A program made the position numbers and the translations under genes. From NCBI GenBank assembly GCA_964410485.1, contig CAYPHJ010000001.1, forward strand, positions 56,347-120,346: 64,000 bases of DNA. The letters run 5' to 3'. Shown here in pieces: positions 34,997 through 43,474 of the stretch (its first letter is position 1; the number at the start of each line of letters is the position of its first letter). Origin of the DNA: CAYPHJ01 sp964410485 (GTDB taxonomy: Bacteria; Desulfobacterota; Binatia; UBA9968). Under the pieces are notes generated by a model that was not told the origin of the DNA, did no database searches, and worked only from the letters and a program-made list of their open reading frames with translations.

Positions 34997-35968
34997 CTAT
35001 ATTGTGAGCAGCACCTTGCCAAAGTGATCGCGGCCCTCGAGGTAACGCTGCGCCGCCCGGGCTTCCGCCAAAGGAAAGGTTTTGCCGATGATGACGCGGA
35101 ACTTATTTTCCTTGATGAGGTCAAGAATTGTCTTTACCTGCTGAAAATCTTCCGGTTTGGCCTTGAGATAGTTCGTGATCGAGAAACGCGTTGCCTTACG
35201 CCCCTCCGGCAGGGTTGGTGGGGTTTCCGGAATGGCTCCGAAAGCGCCGCCGATGGATACCAAGCGTCCACTGGGTGCCAGCGTATTCAAGCTCTTCTGA
35301 TACACCTCGCCGCCGATCATCTCCAGGACAACATCCGCACCGCGCTGCTCCGTCGCGCGCTTCACCGCGGTTGTAAAATCGGTCTTCGTGTAGTCGATGA
35401 CGACGTCTGCGCCAAGCTCACGAACCCGCCGGGCTTTTTCTTCCCCGCTCGTGGTTGCGATGACTTTGGCTCCGAGGTGCTTGCCGATCTGAATTGCCGC
35501 CATGCCCACGCCGCTGCTTCCCGCTTGAACAAGAAGAGTTTCCCCCGATTTGAGAGCACCGTCGGCAAGTAACCCAAACCAGGCGGTAAGGAACACAGTC
35601 GGAACGGCCGAGGCGGTCGCGGAATCCATGCCGTCGGGAATAGGGCAGACCTCCGAGCTCTTGGCGACCGCGTATTCGGCATAGCCGCCCTTTCCCGTGT
35701 ACGCAACCACGCGCTGGCCAACCTTAAACTGGGTGGCATTTGGACCTATGCTTTCGATGGGTCCGGCGAATTCACGCCCCGGGATGATCGGCAGCTCCTC
35801 CGGAGAAACGCGGTACGCGCCTTTGCGCAGTCCGAGATCGGCGCGGTTCAGAGATGCGGCCTCGACTTTGATCAATAACTCGTTGGCACCCGGCTCCGGT
35901 TTTGGAACATCTTCGTACTTGAGGACTTCCTCGGTGGGACCAAATTGATGAATACGAATCGCTTTCAT
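34997..35968 (-). CDS. Quinone oxidoreductase-like enzyme (zinc-independent MDR family)
   Basis: A 323 aa NADPH-dependent reductase of the medium-chain family. N-terminus MKAIRIHQFGPTEEVLKYED and the NADP loop VQAGSSGVGMAAIQIGKHLG are typical of quinone/enone reductases. The structural and catalytic zinc Cys residues of alcohol dehydrogenases are absent. ATG 35968 is preceded by AGGAGGCAATC, better than the upstream frame start. Likely reduces quinones or conjugated ketones; exact substrate unknown. Single gene. Confidence 0.9.
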   Translation of the reverse strand: MKAIRIHQFGPTEEVLKYEDVPKPEPGANELLIKVEAASLNRADLGLRKGAYRVSPEELPIIPGREFAGPIESIGPNATQFKVGQRVVAYTGKGGYAEYAVAKSSEVCPIPDGMDSATASAVPTVFLTAWFGLLADGALKSGETLLVQAGSSGVGMAAIQIGKHLGAKVIATTSGEEKARRVRELGADVVIDYTKTDFTTAVKRATEQRGADVVLEMIGGEVYQKSLNTLAPSGRLVSIGGAFGAIPETPPTLPEGRKATRFSITNYLKAKPEDFQQVKTILDLIKENKFRVIIGKTFPLAEARAAQRYLEGRDHFGKVLLTI

Positions 35969-36046
35969 GATTGCCTCCTGCATGCAGTTTGTTTCAATTT
36001 ATCGGGGACAAGCTTGTTAATGCAAGCGTCGTGCGCGAGAAGATGT

Positions 36047-36180
36047 GAACCGCAGAGAACACAGCGGCAACGCCGCAACCAAAAACCCGGAGTATCTCCC
36101 GCAAAGCATGTCCTGAGCTTTGCCGAAGGAAGGCAAAGGCCGCAAAGAGAAGACGATTGAACCACAGAGAGTGCAGAGAA
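36047..36180. repeat. Cluster of spacer repeats (CGCAGAG units and composite repeat copy 3)
   Basis: The 338-base gap between 35968 and 36307 is mostly repeats. GAACCGCAGAGAACACAG (36047-36064) and GAACCACAGAGAGTGCAG (from 36159) are CGCAGAG-type units. Between them, 36095-36150 starts TCTCCCGCAAAG, has GTCCTGAG...CCGAAGG and ends with CAAAG units, the third copy of the element at 5731 and 24595. No gene is visible in the gap. Confidence 0.6.
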
Positions 36181-36306
36181 CTTGGGCGCAACGCGTGTGC
36201 GCGAGTTTGCTCCTTGCCTTGAAAATTTTAATCCAACAGCTTTCCACGACCCCGTCTACCGGGTAGGGCTGGTGAAACCGGGCCTTTTTGTTTCCGCTCC
36301 GCTCCC

Positions 36307-36540
36307 ATGGTGGTACAATCGCTAGAATGCCAGGGAGAAAAATTAACGCCCGCTTTAGAAAAGGCTCAGGAAAAAGGCATCGACTTGAGTCTGCTCTATG
36401 ACCGCCTTTCGTGGAGCCCTGCCGAGCGCATCGAAAGACATCTCAAAATGCTCGAGTTCGCAAATGAACTAAGAAAGGCCGGTGCAAAACATCGTGGCCA
36501 GTCTCAAGGTCGAGAACCTTCTAAAGGAACTTCGCCTTGA
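36307..36540 (+). CDS. Small hypothetical protein (orphan antitoxin-like?)
   Basis: A 77 aa frame. The central part GIDLSLLYDRLSWSPAERIERHLKM (in parts) ending in FANELRKAG resembles small proteins often encoded just before a nucleotidyltransferase-like gene in bacterial genomes. Here no such partner follows: the next genes are hicB and hicA on the other strand. The last 20 residues are low in order and may be out of the original frame. It may be an orphan or decayed half of a two-gene unit. Confidence 0.45.
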   Translation: MVVQSLECQGEKLTPALEKAQEKGIDLSLLYDRLSWSPAERIERHLKMLEFANELRKAGAKHRGQSQGREPSKGTSP

Positions 36541-36582
36541 GCCGATGGTTTTCGCCATCAGTCTAGTCGTAAGACGCGCAGA

Positions 36583-36795
36583 TTAGACAGGCACATCAAT
36601 GTAGGTTGAATAGGAGCTGGGGGAGGGAACGCTGTAGCCATCCTGGCGTAAACCTTCTAGATGGAACTCGATTGCCTCACGCATCTTCTGTTCAACCTCC
36701 TGTTTGGTTGCGCCCGTGGCAACACAACCGTCGACATCGGGAGAATAGGCGGAATATCCAGTTGCCGTCTTTTCAATAACAATCAGATACTGCAT
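36583..36795 (-). CDS. hicB: HicB-family antitoxin
   Basis: A 70 aa protein with the HicB RNase-H-like fold: YLIVIEKTATGYSAYSPDVD followed by GCVATGATKQEVEQKMREAI. It neutralises the HicA toxin encoded 3 bases upstream in the same unit. The short version here lacks the C-terminal DNA-binding domain of longer HicB proteins, which is common. AAGGAG stands before the ATG at 36795. Confidence 0.9.
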   Translation of the reverse strand: MQYLIVIEKTATGYSAYSPDVDGCVATGATKQEVEQKMREAIEFHLEGLRQDGYSVPSPSSYSTYIDVPV

Positions 36796-36798
36796 TCC

Positions 36799-36990
36799 TT
36801 ACTCCTTCTTCAGGCCAGCTTGTTTGAAAATGCTGTTCAATGTTCCGGCAGCGAGGTCGTCCCCGGGTCTGCCGGGTAACGTCACGAGACCAGTCTTCGT
36901 CGGGTACTTGTATTGTCGGTGACTGCCTCGAATACGAACCAAATACCATCCGTCATCTTCTAGCAATTTGAGAACAACTCTGACTTTCAC
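36799..36990 (-). CDS. hicA: HicA-family mRNA interferase toxin
   Basis: A 63 aa double-stranded-RNA-binding-fold toxin that cleaves mRNA when free. The catalytic His lies in the GSHRQYKYP motif (around residue 23), after LLEDDGWYLVRIR. The C-terminal LAAGTLNSIFKQAGL is typical. The start codon is GTG. It is the first gene of the hicAB unit; the pair is intact and would be functional by sequence. Confidence 0.9.
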   Translation of the reverse strand: MKVRVVLKLLEDDGWYLVRIRGSHRQYKYPTKTGLVTLPGRPGDDLAAGTLNSIFKQAGLKKE

Positions 36991-37481
36991 TTAAATCGAG
37001 TTTAGCACCGGAACCGGCGAGCTGTCTAACACTGAAGCTCAGCTAGCGCGCTTTCATGGCCAAGCGTGAGCAGCCGAGGCGCGCGAGCTTCACAAGCGGG
37101 TTCGAAGATCCGTCTCATTGCGAGAATAGAAGAGCCCGACGGTGCTTACTTCGCCGCTGGGGCGTATCTCGTTAACATGAAGCTTTTCCACGGCTGCTAC
37201 CGCGACTTCGGCGTCCCGTAGCCGATTTGCTTGCGCTCTTTTCATAAAGGCCCTGTAGGTCTCGGGATATTAAAGGGGCAAACATCAACGCACAGGTAAC
37301 AGTACTCATCGCAAGCCGCGTAGGGTTTCACAAACCTGCCAGCCACGCAAGAAACACGACAAGGAGCCGGGTTTTCGCGTTCACAACGTGGATAGGATAT
37401 AAGATCTGGGAAGATTCCCGTGCAGTTAAACTTCAGAGCGCTGCCAAGCACGACTAATATCTAATATAGAGAGGAGCGGTG
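36991..37481. other. Spacer with a Cys-rich ferredoxin-like remnant
   Basis: A 491-base gap between hicA and the dehydrogenase gene. On the minus strand, 37242-37451 holds a frame with eight Cys, including CDEYCYLCVDVCP, spaced C-x3-C-x2-C-x3-CP, close to the C-x2-C-x2-C-x3-CP iron-sulfur motif, and PAPCRVSC before it. There is no convincing ribosome site, so this is at most a remnant of an iron-sulfur protein. The rest shows no gene. Confidence 0.35.
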
Positions 37482-38465
37482 ATGAAAATTGCTGTTATCG
37501 ATGATTACCAGAATGCTTTTCCGAAGCTTCGCTGTTATGCCAAGCTCAGCGGCCATGAGGTCGTGGTATACAACGACACTGAAAAAGACCCCGGCAGGCT
37601 CGCTGAACGTTTGCAGGACGCCGACGCAGTGATCCTGACACAGCAGCGCTCGCGTTTTCCACGCGCCGTGATCGAGCGGCTTCCGAAACTTAAGCTCATT
37701 AGCCAGACCGGGCGTAATACGGCTCACATCGATGCGGATGCATGCACCGAATATGGAGTTGTCGTTTCAGCCGGAGGGGCAGGCAATCCGACTCCGACCG
37801 CCGAGCTCACATGGGGACTGATACTCGCGGCGCTACGCCACATTCCCTACGAAGTGACCCGCTTGAGAGAGGGGTACTGGCAATCGACGCTTGGGACGGC
37901 TGTCCGCGGCAGCACGCTGGGGATTTATGCCTATGGGCGCATTGGTAGCATCGTTGCTAACGTGGGTCGAGCTTTCGGAGCGCGGGTTGTATGTTGGGGT
38001 CGCGATGCCTCGACCTCGCGCGCCCGCGCCGATGGTTACGAGGTCGCTAGCAATCGCCAGGATTTCTTTGCCGCCGCCGATATCCTGAGTCTTCACATCC
38101 CACTCAACAAGGAGACCCGTGGAATTGTGACGCGCGATGACCTCGCGCGTATGAAAACCAACTCGTTGATTGTAAACACCAGCCGGGCTGGACTGATCGC
38201 CGACGGGGCGCTGGTGGAAGCACTCAAAAACGGCCGGCCAGGGTTTGCGGCGGTGGATGTGTACGAAGATGAGCCCGTGCTTGGGGGTGAGCATCCGCTG
38301 TTGAAGATGAAAAACGTTGTTTGCACCCCGCATCTCGGATACGTCGAGAAGGAAACGTACGAACAATATTACGATGTCGTAGTCGATCAGATTGTTGCCT
38401 ATGCTAGGGGTAATCCTATCAACGTGGTGAATCCGGACGCGCTGACAAGCCAAAGACAACAATAA
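37482..38465 (+). CDS. D-2-hydroxyacid dehydrogenase family protein
   Basis: A 327 aa NAD-dependent dehydrogenase. Catalytic residues are present: Arg in NTSRAGLIADG, Glu in DVYEDEPVLGG and His in CTPHLGYVEKETYE. The NAD loop reads LGIYAYGRIG, where the first Gly of the usual GxGxxG is Ala. ATG 37482 follows GAGAGGAG. Relatives act on glycerate, phosphoglycerate or other 2-hydroxy acids; the exact substrate is unknown. A dispersed repeat lies right after the stop. Confidence 0.9.
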   Translation: MKIAVIDDYQNAFPKLRCYAKLSGHEVVVYNDTEKDPGRLAERLQDADAVILTQQRSRFPRAVIERLPKLKLISQTGRNTAHIDADACTEYGVVVSAGGAGNPTPTAELTWGLILAALRHIPYEVTRLREGYWQSTLGTAVRGSTLGIYAYGRIGSIVANVGRAFGARVVCWGRDASTSRARADGYEVASNRQDFFAAADILSLHIPLNKETRGIVTRDDLARMKTNSLIVNTSRAGLIADGALVEALKNGRPGFAAVDVYEDEPVLGGEHPLLKMKNVVCTPHLGYVEKETYEQYYDVVVDQIVAYARGNPINVVNPDALTSQRQQ

Positions 38466-38470
38466 AGGTG

Positions 38471-38530
38471 TGGGAGGGGAAATCGAGACTCGAAACTGTT
38501 TCTCAACCCGAGACGCGAGACCCGAGACTT
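38471..38530. repeat. Dispersed GAGAC-rich intergenic repeat, copy 3
   Basis: GGGAGGGGAAATCGAGACTC followed by CCCGAGACGCGAGACCCGAG, matching the centre and right side of the copies at 5313 and 11565. It lies between two convergent genes. Confidence 0.65.
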
Positions 38531-38540
38531 AAAGCTGCGT

Positions 38541-39077
38541 TTACGAAACCAAAGAGAATTCGATATCGATGTTTTCCTCTCTTTGGATTTCGCTGAAGCG
38601 TTCTCGCAAAAGAGATAGATCGGTCGTTACAGGGACCGACACTGTAGCCTCCAGCCGAAAAATAGGAGTTCCGCTCACCGGGGCAGCGTACGTCTTTGTT
38701 TCCATTGCCTCGATATTGATGCCCATAGCGCTCAAAACCCGGCTCAGTCTGTGAACGATGCCTGGATGATCCAGGCAAGAAGCCGTGACTCTGTAGGGCA
38801 GAAGAGAAGCAGTGGGTTTTCTTGTGGACGGTGTTTTTATTGAGATCGCGAGGCCGGTCTGAGCTTCCAGCTCATGGTAGGCACCGGCAATCTTCGCGAG
38901 ATCGGTCTGGGCGCCCGTGATGAGAATGATCACCGCGAACTCGCCGCAAAAAACCGCCATCTTGCTATCCTCAATATTGCAATTCTGGCGCGCAATAAAG
39001 GCGGAGAGTTTTTCCACGAGACCTACCTGATCCGGCCCTACGGCCGTGACAATAAGGTGACTTTTGTCCGCCATCAT
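38541..39077 (-). CDS. ACT-domain protein (GcvR-like)
   Basis: A 178 aa cytosolic protein with two ACT domains: residues about 6-80 (LIVTAVGPDQVGLVEKLSAF) and 95-170 (VTASCLDHPGIVHRLSRVLS). This is the arrangement of GcvR, which represses the glycine cleavage genes in E. coli by binding GcvA. No gcv genes are nearby, so a general amino-acid-sensing role is all that can be inferred. It lies 9 bases downstream of the phosphodiesterase gene and may be cotranscribed. Confidence 0.8.
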   Translation of the reverse strand: MMADKSHLIVTAVGPDQVGLVEKLSAFIARQNCNIEDSKMAVFCGEFAVIILITGAQTDLAKIAGAYHELEAQTGLAISIKTPSTRKPTASLLPYRVTASCLDHPGIVHRLSRVLSAMGINIEAMETKTYAAPVSGTPIFRLEATVSVPVTTDLSLLRERFSEIQREENIDIEFSLVS

Positions 39078-39086
39078 TCTTACCCT

Positions 39087-41018
39087 CTATTCGATGGAAA
39101 CGGGCGATGTCAACGACGGGGCTGACAACGCATCTTTCAGAACACGGCCGCTGGCTTGTTTCGGAGCAGGTATTCCCAAAAGTTTTGCTAATGTGGGCGC
39201 GAAATCAATGATCCGCGCTTTGTACAGGGGCCGGCCTTGCCTTACTCCGGGCCCATTAAGGACCATCAGCGTACGCATCGAGGGTCGATCGGGAGAAAGA
39301 CCATGGCTGCCCATGGGTGATCGCACGTTCACGATCTCATCTGAGCCTGCCGGAGCACCCCACCGTGGATCAATGTCATAACCGGCGACGGGCTCGAGGT
39401 AGATGTCGCCCCCGGCTTCGCCGCCGATCCCAAGCATCATTCCGTCGGACGCGGCATCGTAGATTCGATGGACAACAGGCCTGTCGCCGTCGCGTAATTC
39501 CAGCAGCAAATCGCTCAACAGTTTGACGACCTGGGAACGCTCTCCTGCGGGGACAACACCGCCTTTACGGTCGGTGGTATTCAGGAGAAAATAACCGTTG
39601 TTGATCGGGGGGTAAATGACTTTTGTCTGGGCGAGGTCGACAAATCCTCGTACATCGGTCACCAGCAAGCCGGCGCGCTGCAGCGCTGTATTAATGGCAA
39701 TGACCTTGTCCACGCCCTCTAAACCATGGTCCGAAACGAGTGCGAGGATCGTATTGGCCGGTCTGTTTGCCATGAATACACCCAGGAGTTCATCGCAGCT
39801 CCGATACACTGCCGAAAGGAAAGGGCGCAGGCGCGCGGCAATCTCCGGACGATGGCTCGAAAGCGTTTGATCTAAATAGCCCCGCCAGAGATGTTCCGCT
39901 TCGTCGGGAAACGGTGTGTAAGCAAGGAACAGATCCCAAGTGAACCGTCCAAGTGCCCAGCGGTTGAGTTCGATCAGCTGCCGCTGTGCCATAAGCACGG
40001 TTTCGAGGTAGCGGGCTTCGGCGGTGCTGTCGCCGCCGTTGGGAATAATGGGGCCGAGAGCTTCTTGGGCGTACAGCTCGTAGGCGCCATTGCCGATGAA
40101 GGCCCGCGCCATTGCGCTCGAACCAGCCAGCCATTCCTCTTCGCTGGCGGTTAAAGAAGCGGGCCGCGTGAAGTACAAAAGAAAGTCGCTCCCATCTTGA
40201 GCGAGCTCAAACAGCCGCAGATAAACGGTTGCCTTCCGTTGGTTGCGGGCGGTGATATTGATCGGGCTGCTCCACCAACTCCGGCCGTCGGTTCCTGCAG
40301 GCGTTGGTTTGAGGCGGGCCTGTACTTTGCGTGTGTCCCGGGCCGTTGAGATCAGGAGAGTATCATAGCCACTGCGCGGATCGATGGGATCATCGATAAA
40401 GAGACCGAATAATCGTGAGGCGCCGATCGTAAAAGTGATTTCGAGTGGAAGCGCAGCGCTGGCGGGAGTGTTGCGCCACTTGGCTACCGGTACCGTTTTG
40501 GCTACACGGGCATTGACAATGCCAGCTCGGCCCACAAGCGCGTCGTACCCGCGAAAATTGACGGCATCTGCCGACATCTCGTTTCCCAGTGGGGCGTGCG
40601 TCATTACTACTTTTTTACCCGCTTGGTGGGCGGCGGCCCATATGGGCTCAGCTTGTAAGGGCGCGCCGCGAAAGCCCGAGACGCCTTCCAGGATCGTGTG
40701 CCGGCTTCGTGGCGCGCGCGGTACGCGGTTGCCGCTGATGCCGGTTACCCTCGGCGGTGCGCCGGTCCACAGGGATGCAAATGCGGAAGCCGTCTTTGAA
40801 GGAAAGACCGAAACGACGGCGTCGGCAAAGACGCCGCCCTTGATGAGCGCTTGAAGATGGGGCAATTCTCCCTGCTGGAGCAATTCATTCACGAATACAG
40901 GAACCGTTCCGTCCCATGCCACGACGATCGCCTTGGGCGTGCCGTGCGTCGCCGCAGGCATAGTGCCGCTGCCGATAAGAAAGACGAGTCCAAAAACAAT
41001 GGTGAGGCGAAGGGTCAA
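39087..41018 (-). CDS. Exported phosphodiesterase / nucleotide pyrophosphatase-type protein
   Basis: A 643 aa protein of the alkaline phosphatase superfamily (type I phosphodiesterase). Metal-site motifs: VVAWDGTVP near the N-terminus, FPSKTASAFASLWTG with the nucleophile Thr or Ser, LVSDHGLEG and SHGLSPDRPSMR with the His ligands. The start is uncertain: the TTG at 41018 begins just before a hydrophobic segment (LRLTIVFGLVFLIGSG) that would be its signal peptide, while the open frame continues to 41315 into the divergent neighbour. It would cleave phosphodiesters or phosphonates in the periplasm. Confidence 0.75.
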   Translation of the reverse strand: MTLRLTIVFGLVFLIGSGTMPAATHGTPKAIVVAWDGTVPVFVNELLQQGELPHLQALIKGGVFADAVVSVFPSKTASAFASLWTGAPPRVTGISGNRVPRAPRSRHTILEGVSGFRGAPLQAEPIWAAAHQAGKKVVMTHAPLGNEMSADAVNFRGYDALVGRAGIVNARVAKTVPVAKWRNTPASAALPLEITFTIGASRLFGLFIDDPIDPRSGYDTLLISTARDTRKVQARLKPTPAGTDGRSWWSSPINITARNQRKATVYLRLFELAQDGSDFLLYFTRPASLTASEEEWLAGSSAMARAFIGNGAYELYAQEALGPIIPNGGDSTAEARYLETVLMAQRQLIELNRWALGRFTWDLFLAYTPFPDEAEHLWRGYLDQTLSSHRPEIAARLRPFLSAVYRSCDELLGVFMANRPANTILALVSDHGLEGVDKVIAINTALQRAGLLVTDVRGFVDLAQTKVIYPPINNGYFLLNTTDRKGGVVPAGERSQVVKLLSDLLLELRDGDRPVVHRIYDAASDGMMLGIGGEAGGDIYLEPVAGYDIDPRWGAPAGSDEIVNVRSPMGSHGLSPDRPSMRTLMVLNGPGVRQGRPLYKARIIDFAPTLAKLLGIPAPKQASGRVLKDALSAPSLTSPVSIE

Positions 41019-41281
41019 CTTGGTGAGTCTATGAAGTATGTATATCTCAGCTAATGGGCATCTCTCGGCCAAGGCGGAGACGGCGTGCGGGAACGGTGGA
41101 GTGACGGCTCTGAAAATCAATACTCCAATGCTCCAGTACCCCAGCACTCCATTTGCCTGTGGAGCGTAGCGAATGCCGTCCACGCTGTCAACGCGCCCGG
41201 GATTGCCTGGAGCCAGAGTTTTGCGTACGGTCTGTTTTTGTGCAAAAAGGCATCTTTGGTTGGGGACGCGGAGGGCGGAAT

Positions 41282-43324
41282 ATGGTGAACAAGTTAAAAA
41301 AAATACCGACGACACTGGAGAAACACGGTCATGTGCGAGTGGATGATTATTACTGGCTGCGGGATCGCGACAATCCCGAGGTGCTGGAATATCTAAAGGC
41401 AGAAAATGACTATATCGATACTGCCGCCGCGCACCTACGCGCTCTCGAAGATAGCCTTTTTGAGGAGATCAAGACGAGGTTCAAACAAACAGATATGTCG
41501 GTGCCGTACAAACGGGAGGGCTATTACTACTACCATCGATACGAGCAGGGCAAGGAGTATCCGATCTACGCGCGTAAAAAAGGGAGCCTCGATCAATCCG
41601 AAGAGATTATGCTCGATGCCAATGAGCTGGCCCGGGGACATGAGTTTTTTTCCCTGGGTGGCTGGGCCGTCAGTTCGGCACAAGACGTGATTGCCTATGC
41701 GGTCGACACTCAGGGCCGCAGGATTTTTACGATTAGCTTCAAAAACCTGGCGACGGGCGAGAGCCTTGCGGATTGTATACCCGAAGTGACGGACAACTTT
41801 GCCTGGGCCAACGACAACAGGACGCTCTTCTACAGCAAACAGGTTCCCGTCACGCTCCGCCCGTGGCGCATCTACCGCCACTCGGTTGGCACTGACCCGG
41901 CGCTCGATGAGCTCGTCTTCGAGGAACAAGACGAAACGTTCTGGCCTTACATCTTTCAAACCAAAACCAAAAAATATCTGATGGTCGTATCGTCGCAAAC
42001 CGTGAGCCAGGAGTATCGTTATCTTGATGCTGACGGCCCCTTGGGCGAATTCACGGTGTTCCAGCCGCGGGAGCGCAACCACGAGTATCATGTGGATCAT
42101 CTCGGCGATCGTTTTTTTATCCGTACCAACGATCAGGCGAAAAACTTTCGTTTGGCATGGACACCGGTGGGACAAACACGAAAAGAGCATTGGCAGGAGG
42201 TCGTGCCGCATCGAGAAGATGTTTTTCTCGCCGATTTCGATGTTTTTAGCGACTATCTTGTGCTCGAGGAACGCAGGCGCGGGTTGACTCAGCTCCGCGT
42301 ATTGCGGTCGGCCGGTGGCGACAGCCACTATCTGGAATTCGAAGAGCCGGCCTATCAAGCCGGTCTCGGCGCAAATCCGGAGATCGAAACTTCGGTGGTG
42401 CGTTTCGAGTACACCTCGCTGAAGATTCCACTGTCCATCTACGACTACGATATGCAAACCAGGCAAAAAAAATTGCTGAAACGCGAGGAAATTCTAGGTG
42501 GCTTCGACGCGGACAACTATATCTGCGAACGGCTCCACGCGCCGTCCGCCGATGGTACGGAGATCCCGGTCTCGCTGGTCTATCGCAAGGGAACCCTGAA
42601 AGGTGGCCGCAATCCTCTGTTGCTCTATGGATACGGGGCCTACGGGGCCAGTATCGATGCGGCTTTTTCTTCGCCCCGTTTAAGTCTGATCGATCGCGGC
42701 TTTGTCTATGCTATCGCTCATGTTCGTGGCGGCCAGGAGCTTGGCCGCCAATGGTACGAAGACGGCAAGCTCTTAAATAAGAAAAACACGTTTGTTGATT
42801 TCATCGCCTGTGCGGAATATCTGGTGGCGCAAAATTTCACGTGTCCGGAGAAGCTGTTTGCGATGGGACGGAGCGCTGGCGGGCTGCTCGTGGGCGCCAT
42901 CGCCAATCTGCGGCCTGATCTCTTCAGGGGGATTGTCGCCGAGGTGCCCTTTGTCGACGTTGTCACTACGATGCTCGACCCCACGATTCCACTTACAACA
43001 GGGGAGTACGATGAATGGGGCGATCCGAACTGCAAAGAGCATTACGATTACATGCTTTCATATTCTCCGTATGACAATGTTGAACCCAAGGATTACCCGA
43101 ACCTGTTGATCACGGCCGGGCTTCACGATTCGCAGGTGCAGTACTGGGAGCCGGCCAAGTGGGCAGCCAAGCTGCGCGCCTTGAAAACGAACAACAACCG
43201 TCTGCTTCTGAAAACCTACATGGAAGCTGGACATGGCGGGCCGTCAGGTCGCTTTAGACGCCACCGGGAAACGGCGTTGTCGTACGCTTTCTTGTTGGCT
43301 CTGGCGGGACTCGCGGAATATTAA
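41282..43324 (+). CDS. ptrB: Oligopeptidase B-type prolyl oligopeptidase (S9A)
   Basis: A 680 aa serine peptidase. A seven-bladed propeller domain (residues about 70-400) covers an alpha/beta hydrolase domain. The catalytic triad is Ser531 in MGRSAGGLLVGA, Asp616 in GLHDSQVQYWEP and His651 in EAGHGGPSGRF. Oligopeptidase B cuts small peptides after Arg or Lys. ATG 41282 has GGAGGGCGG upstream and the N-terminal motif HVRVDDYYWLRDRDNPEVL fits the family start. No signal peptide; cytosolic. Confidence 0.92.
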   Translation: MVNKLKKIPTTLEKHGHVRVDDYYWLRDRDNPEVLEYLKAENDYIDTAAAHLRALEDSLFEEIKTRFKQTDMSVPYKREGYYYYHRYEQGKEYPIYARKKGSLDQSEEIMLDANELARGHEFFSLGGWAVSSAQDVIAYAVDTQGRRIFTISFKNLATGESLADCIPEVTDNFAWANDNRTLFYSKQVPVTLRPWRIYRHSVGTDPALDELVFEEQDETFWPYIFQTKTKKYLMVVSSQTVSQEYRYLDADGPLGEFTVFQPRERNHEYHVDHLGDRFFIRTNDQAKNFRLAWTPVGQTRKEHWQEVVPHREDVFLADFDVFSDYLVLEERRRGLTQLRVLRSAGGDSHYLEFEEPAYQAGLGANPEIETSVVRFEYTSLKIPLSIYDYDMQTRQKKLLKREEILGGFDADNYICERLHAPSADGTEIPVSLVYRKGTLKGGRNPLLLYGYGAYGASIDAAFSSPRLSLIDRGFVYAIAHVRGGQELGRQWYEDGKLLNKKNTFVDFIACAEYLVAQNFTCPEKLFAMGRSAGGLLVGAIANLRPDLFRGIVAEVPFVDVVTTMLDPTIPLTTGEYDEWGDPNCKEHYDYMLSYSPYDNVEPKDYPNLLITAGLHDSQVQYWEPAKWAAKLRALKTNNNRLLLKTYMEAGHGGPSGRFRRHRETALSYAFLLALAGLAEY

Positions 43325-43338
43325 AGACCGTGCGGCAA

Positions 43339-43428
43339 TGTCATTCTGAGGAGATCAGCGACGAAGAATCTGTTTTTTCTGGTTGAAACCGAGAAAAGCA
43401 GATCCTTCACTTCGTTTCAGGATGACAG
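43339..43428. repeat. Long imperfect palindrome between convergent genes
   Basis: About 90 bases. TGTCATTCTGAGGAGATCAG with CGAAGAATCTG on the left pairs with CAGATCCTTCACTTCG and TTTCAGGATGACA on the right. This matches the TCATTCTGAG...CAGAATGACA element seen in many bacterial genomes. It lies between the convergent oligopeptidase and rarA genes, where the hairpin could end transcription from both sides. Confidence 0.7.
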
Positions 43429-43474
43429 TAAGGCGAAAATGGCTATGCGAAACACCTGGTAGTAAAAGGGGACT

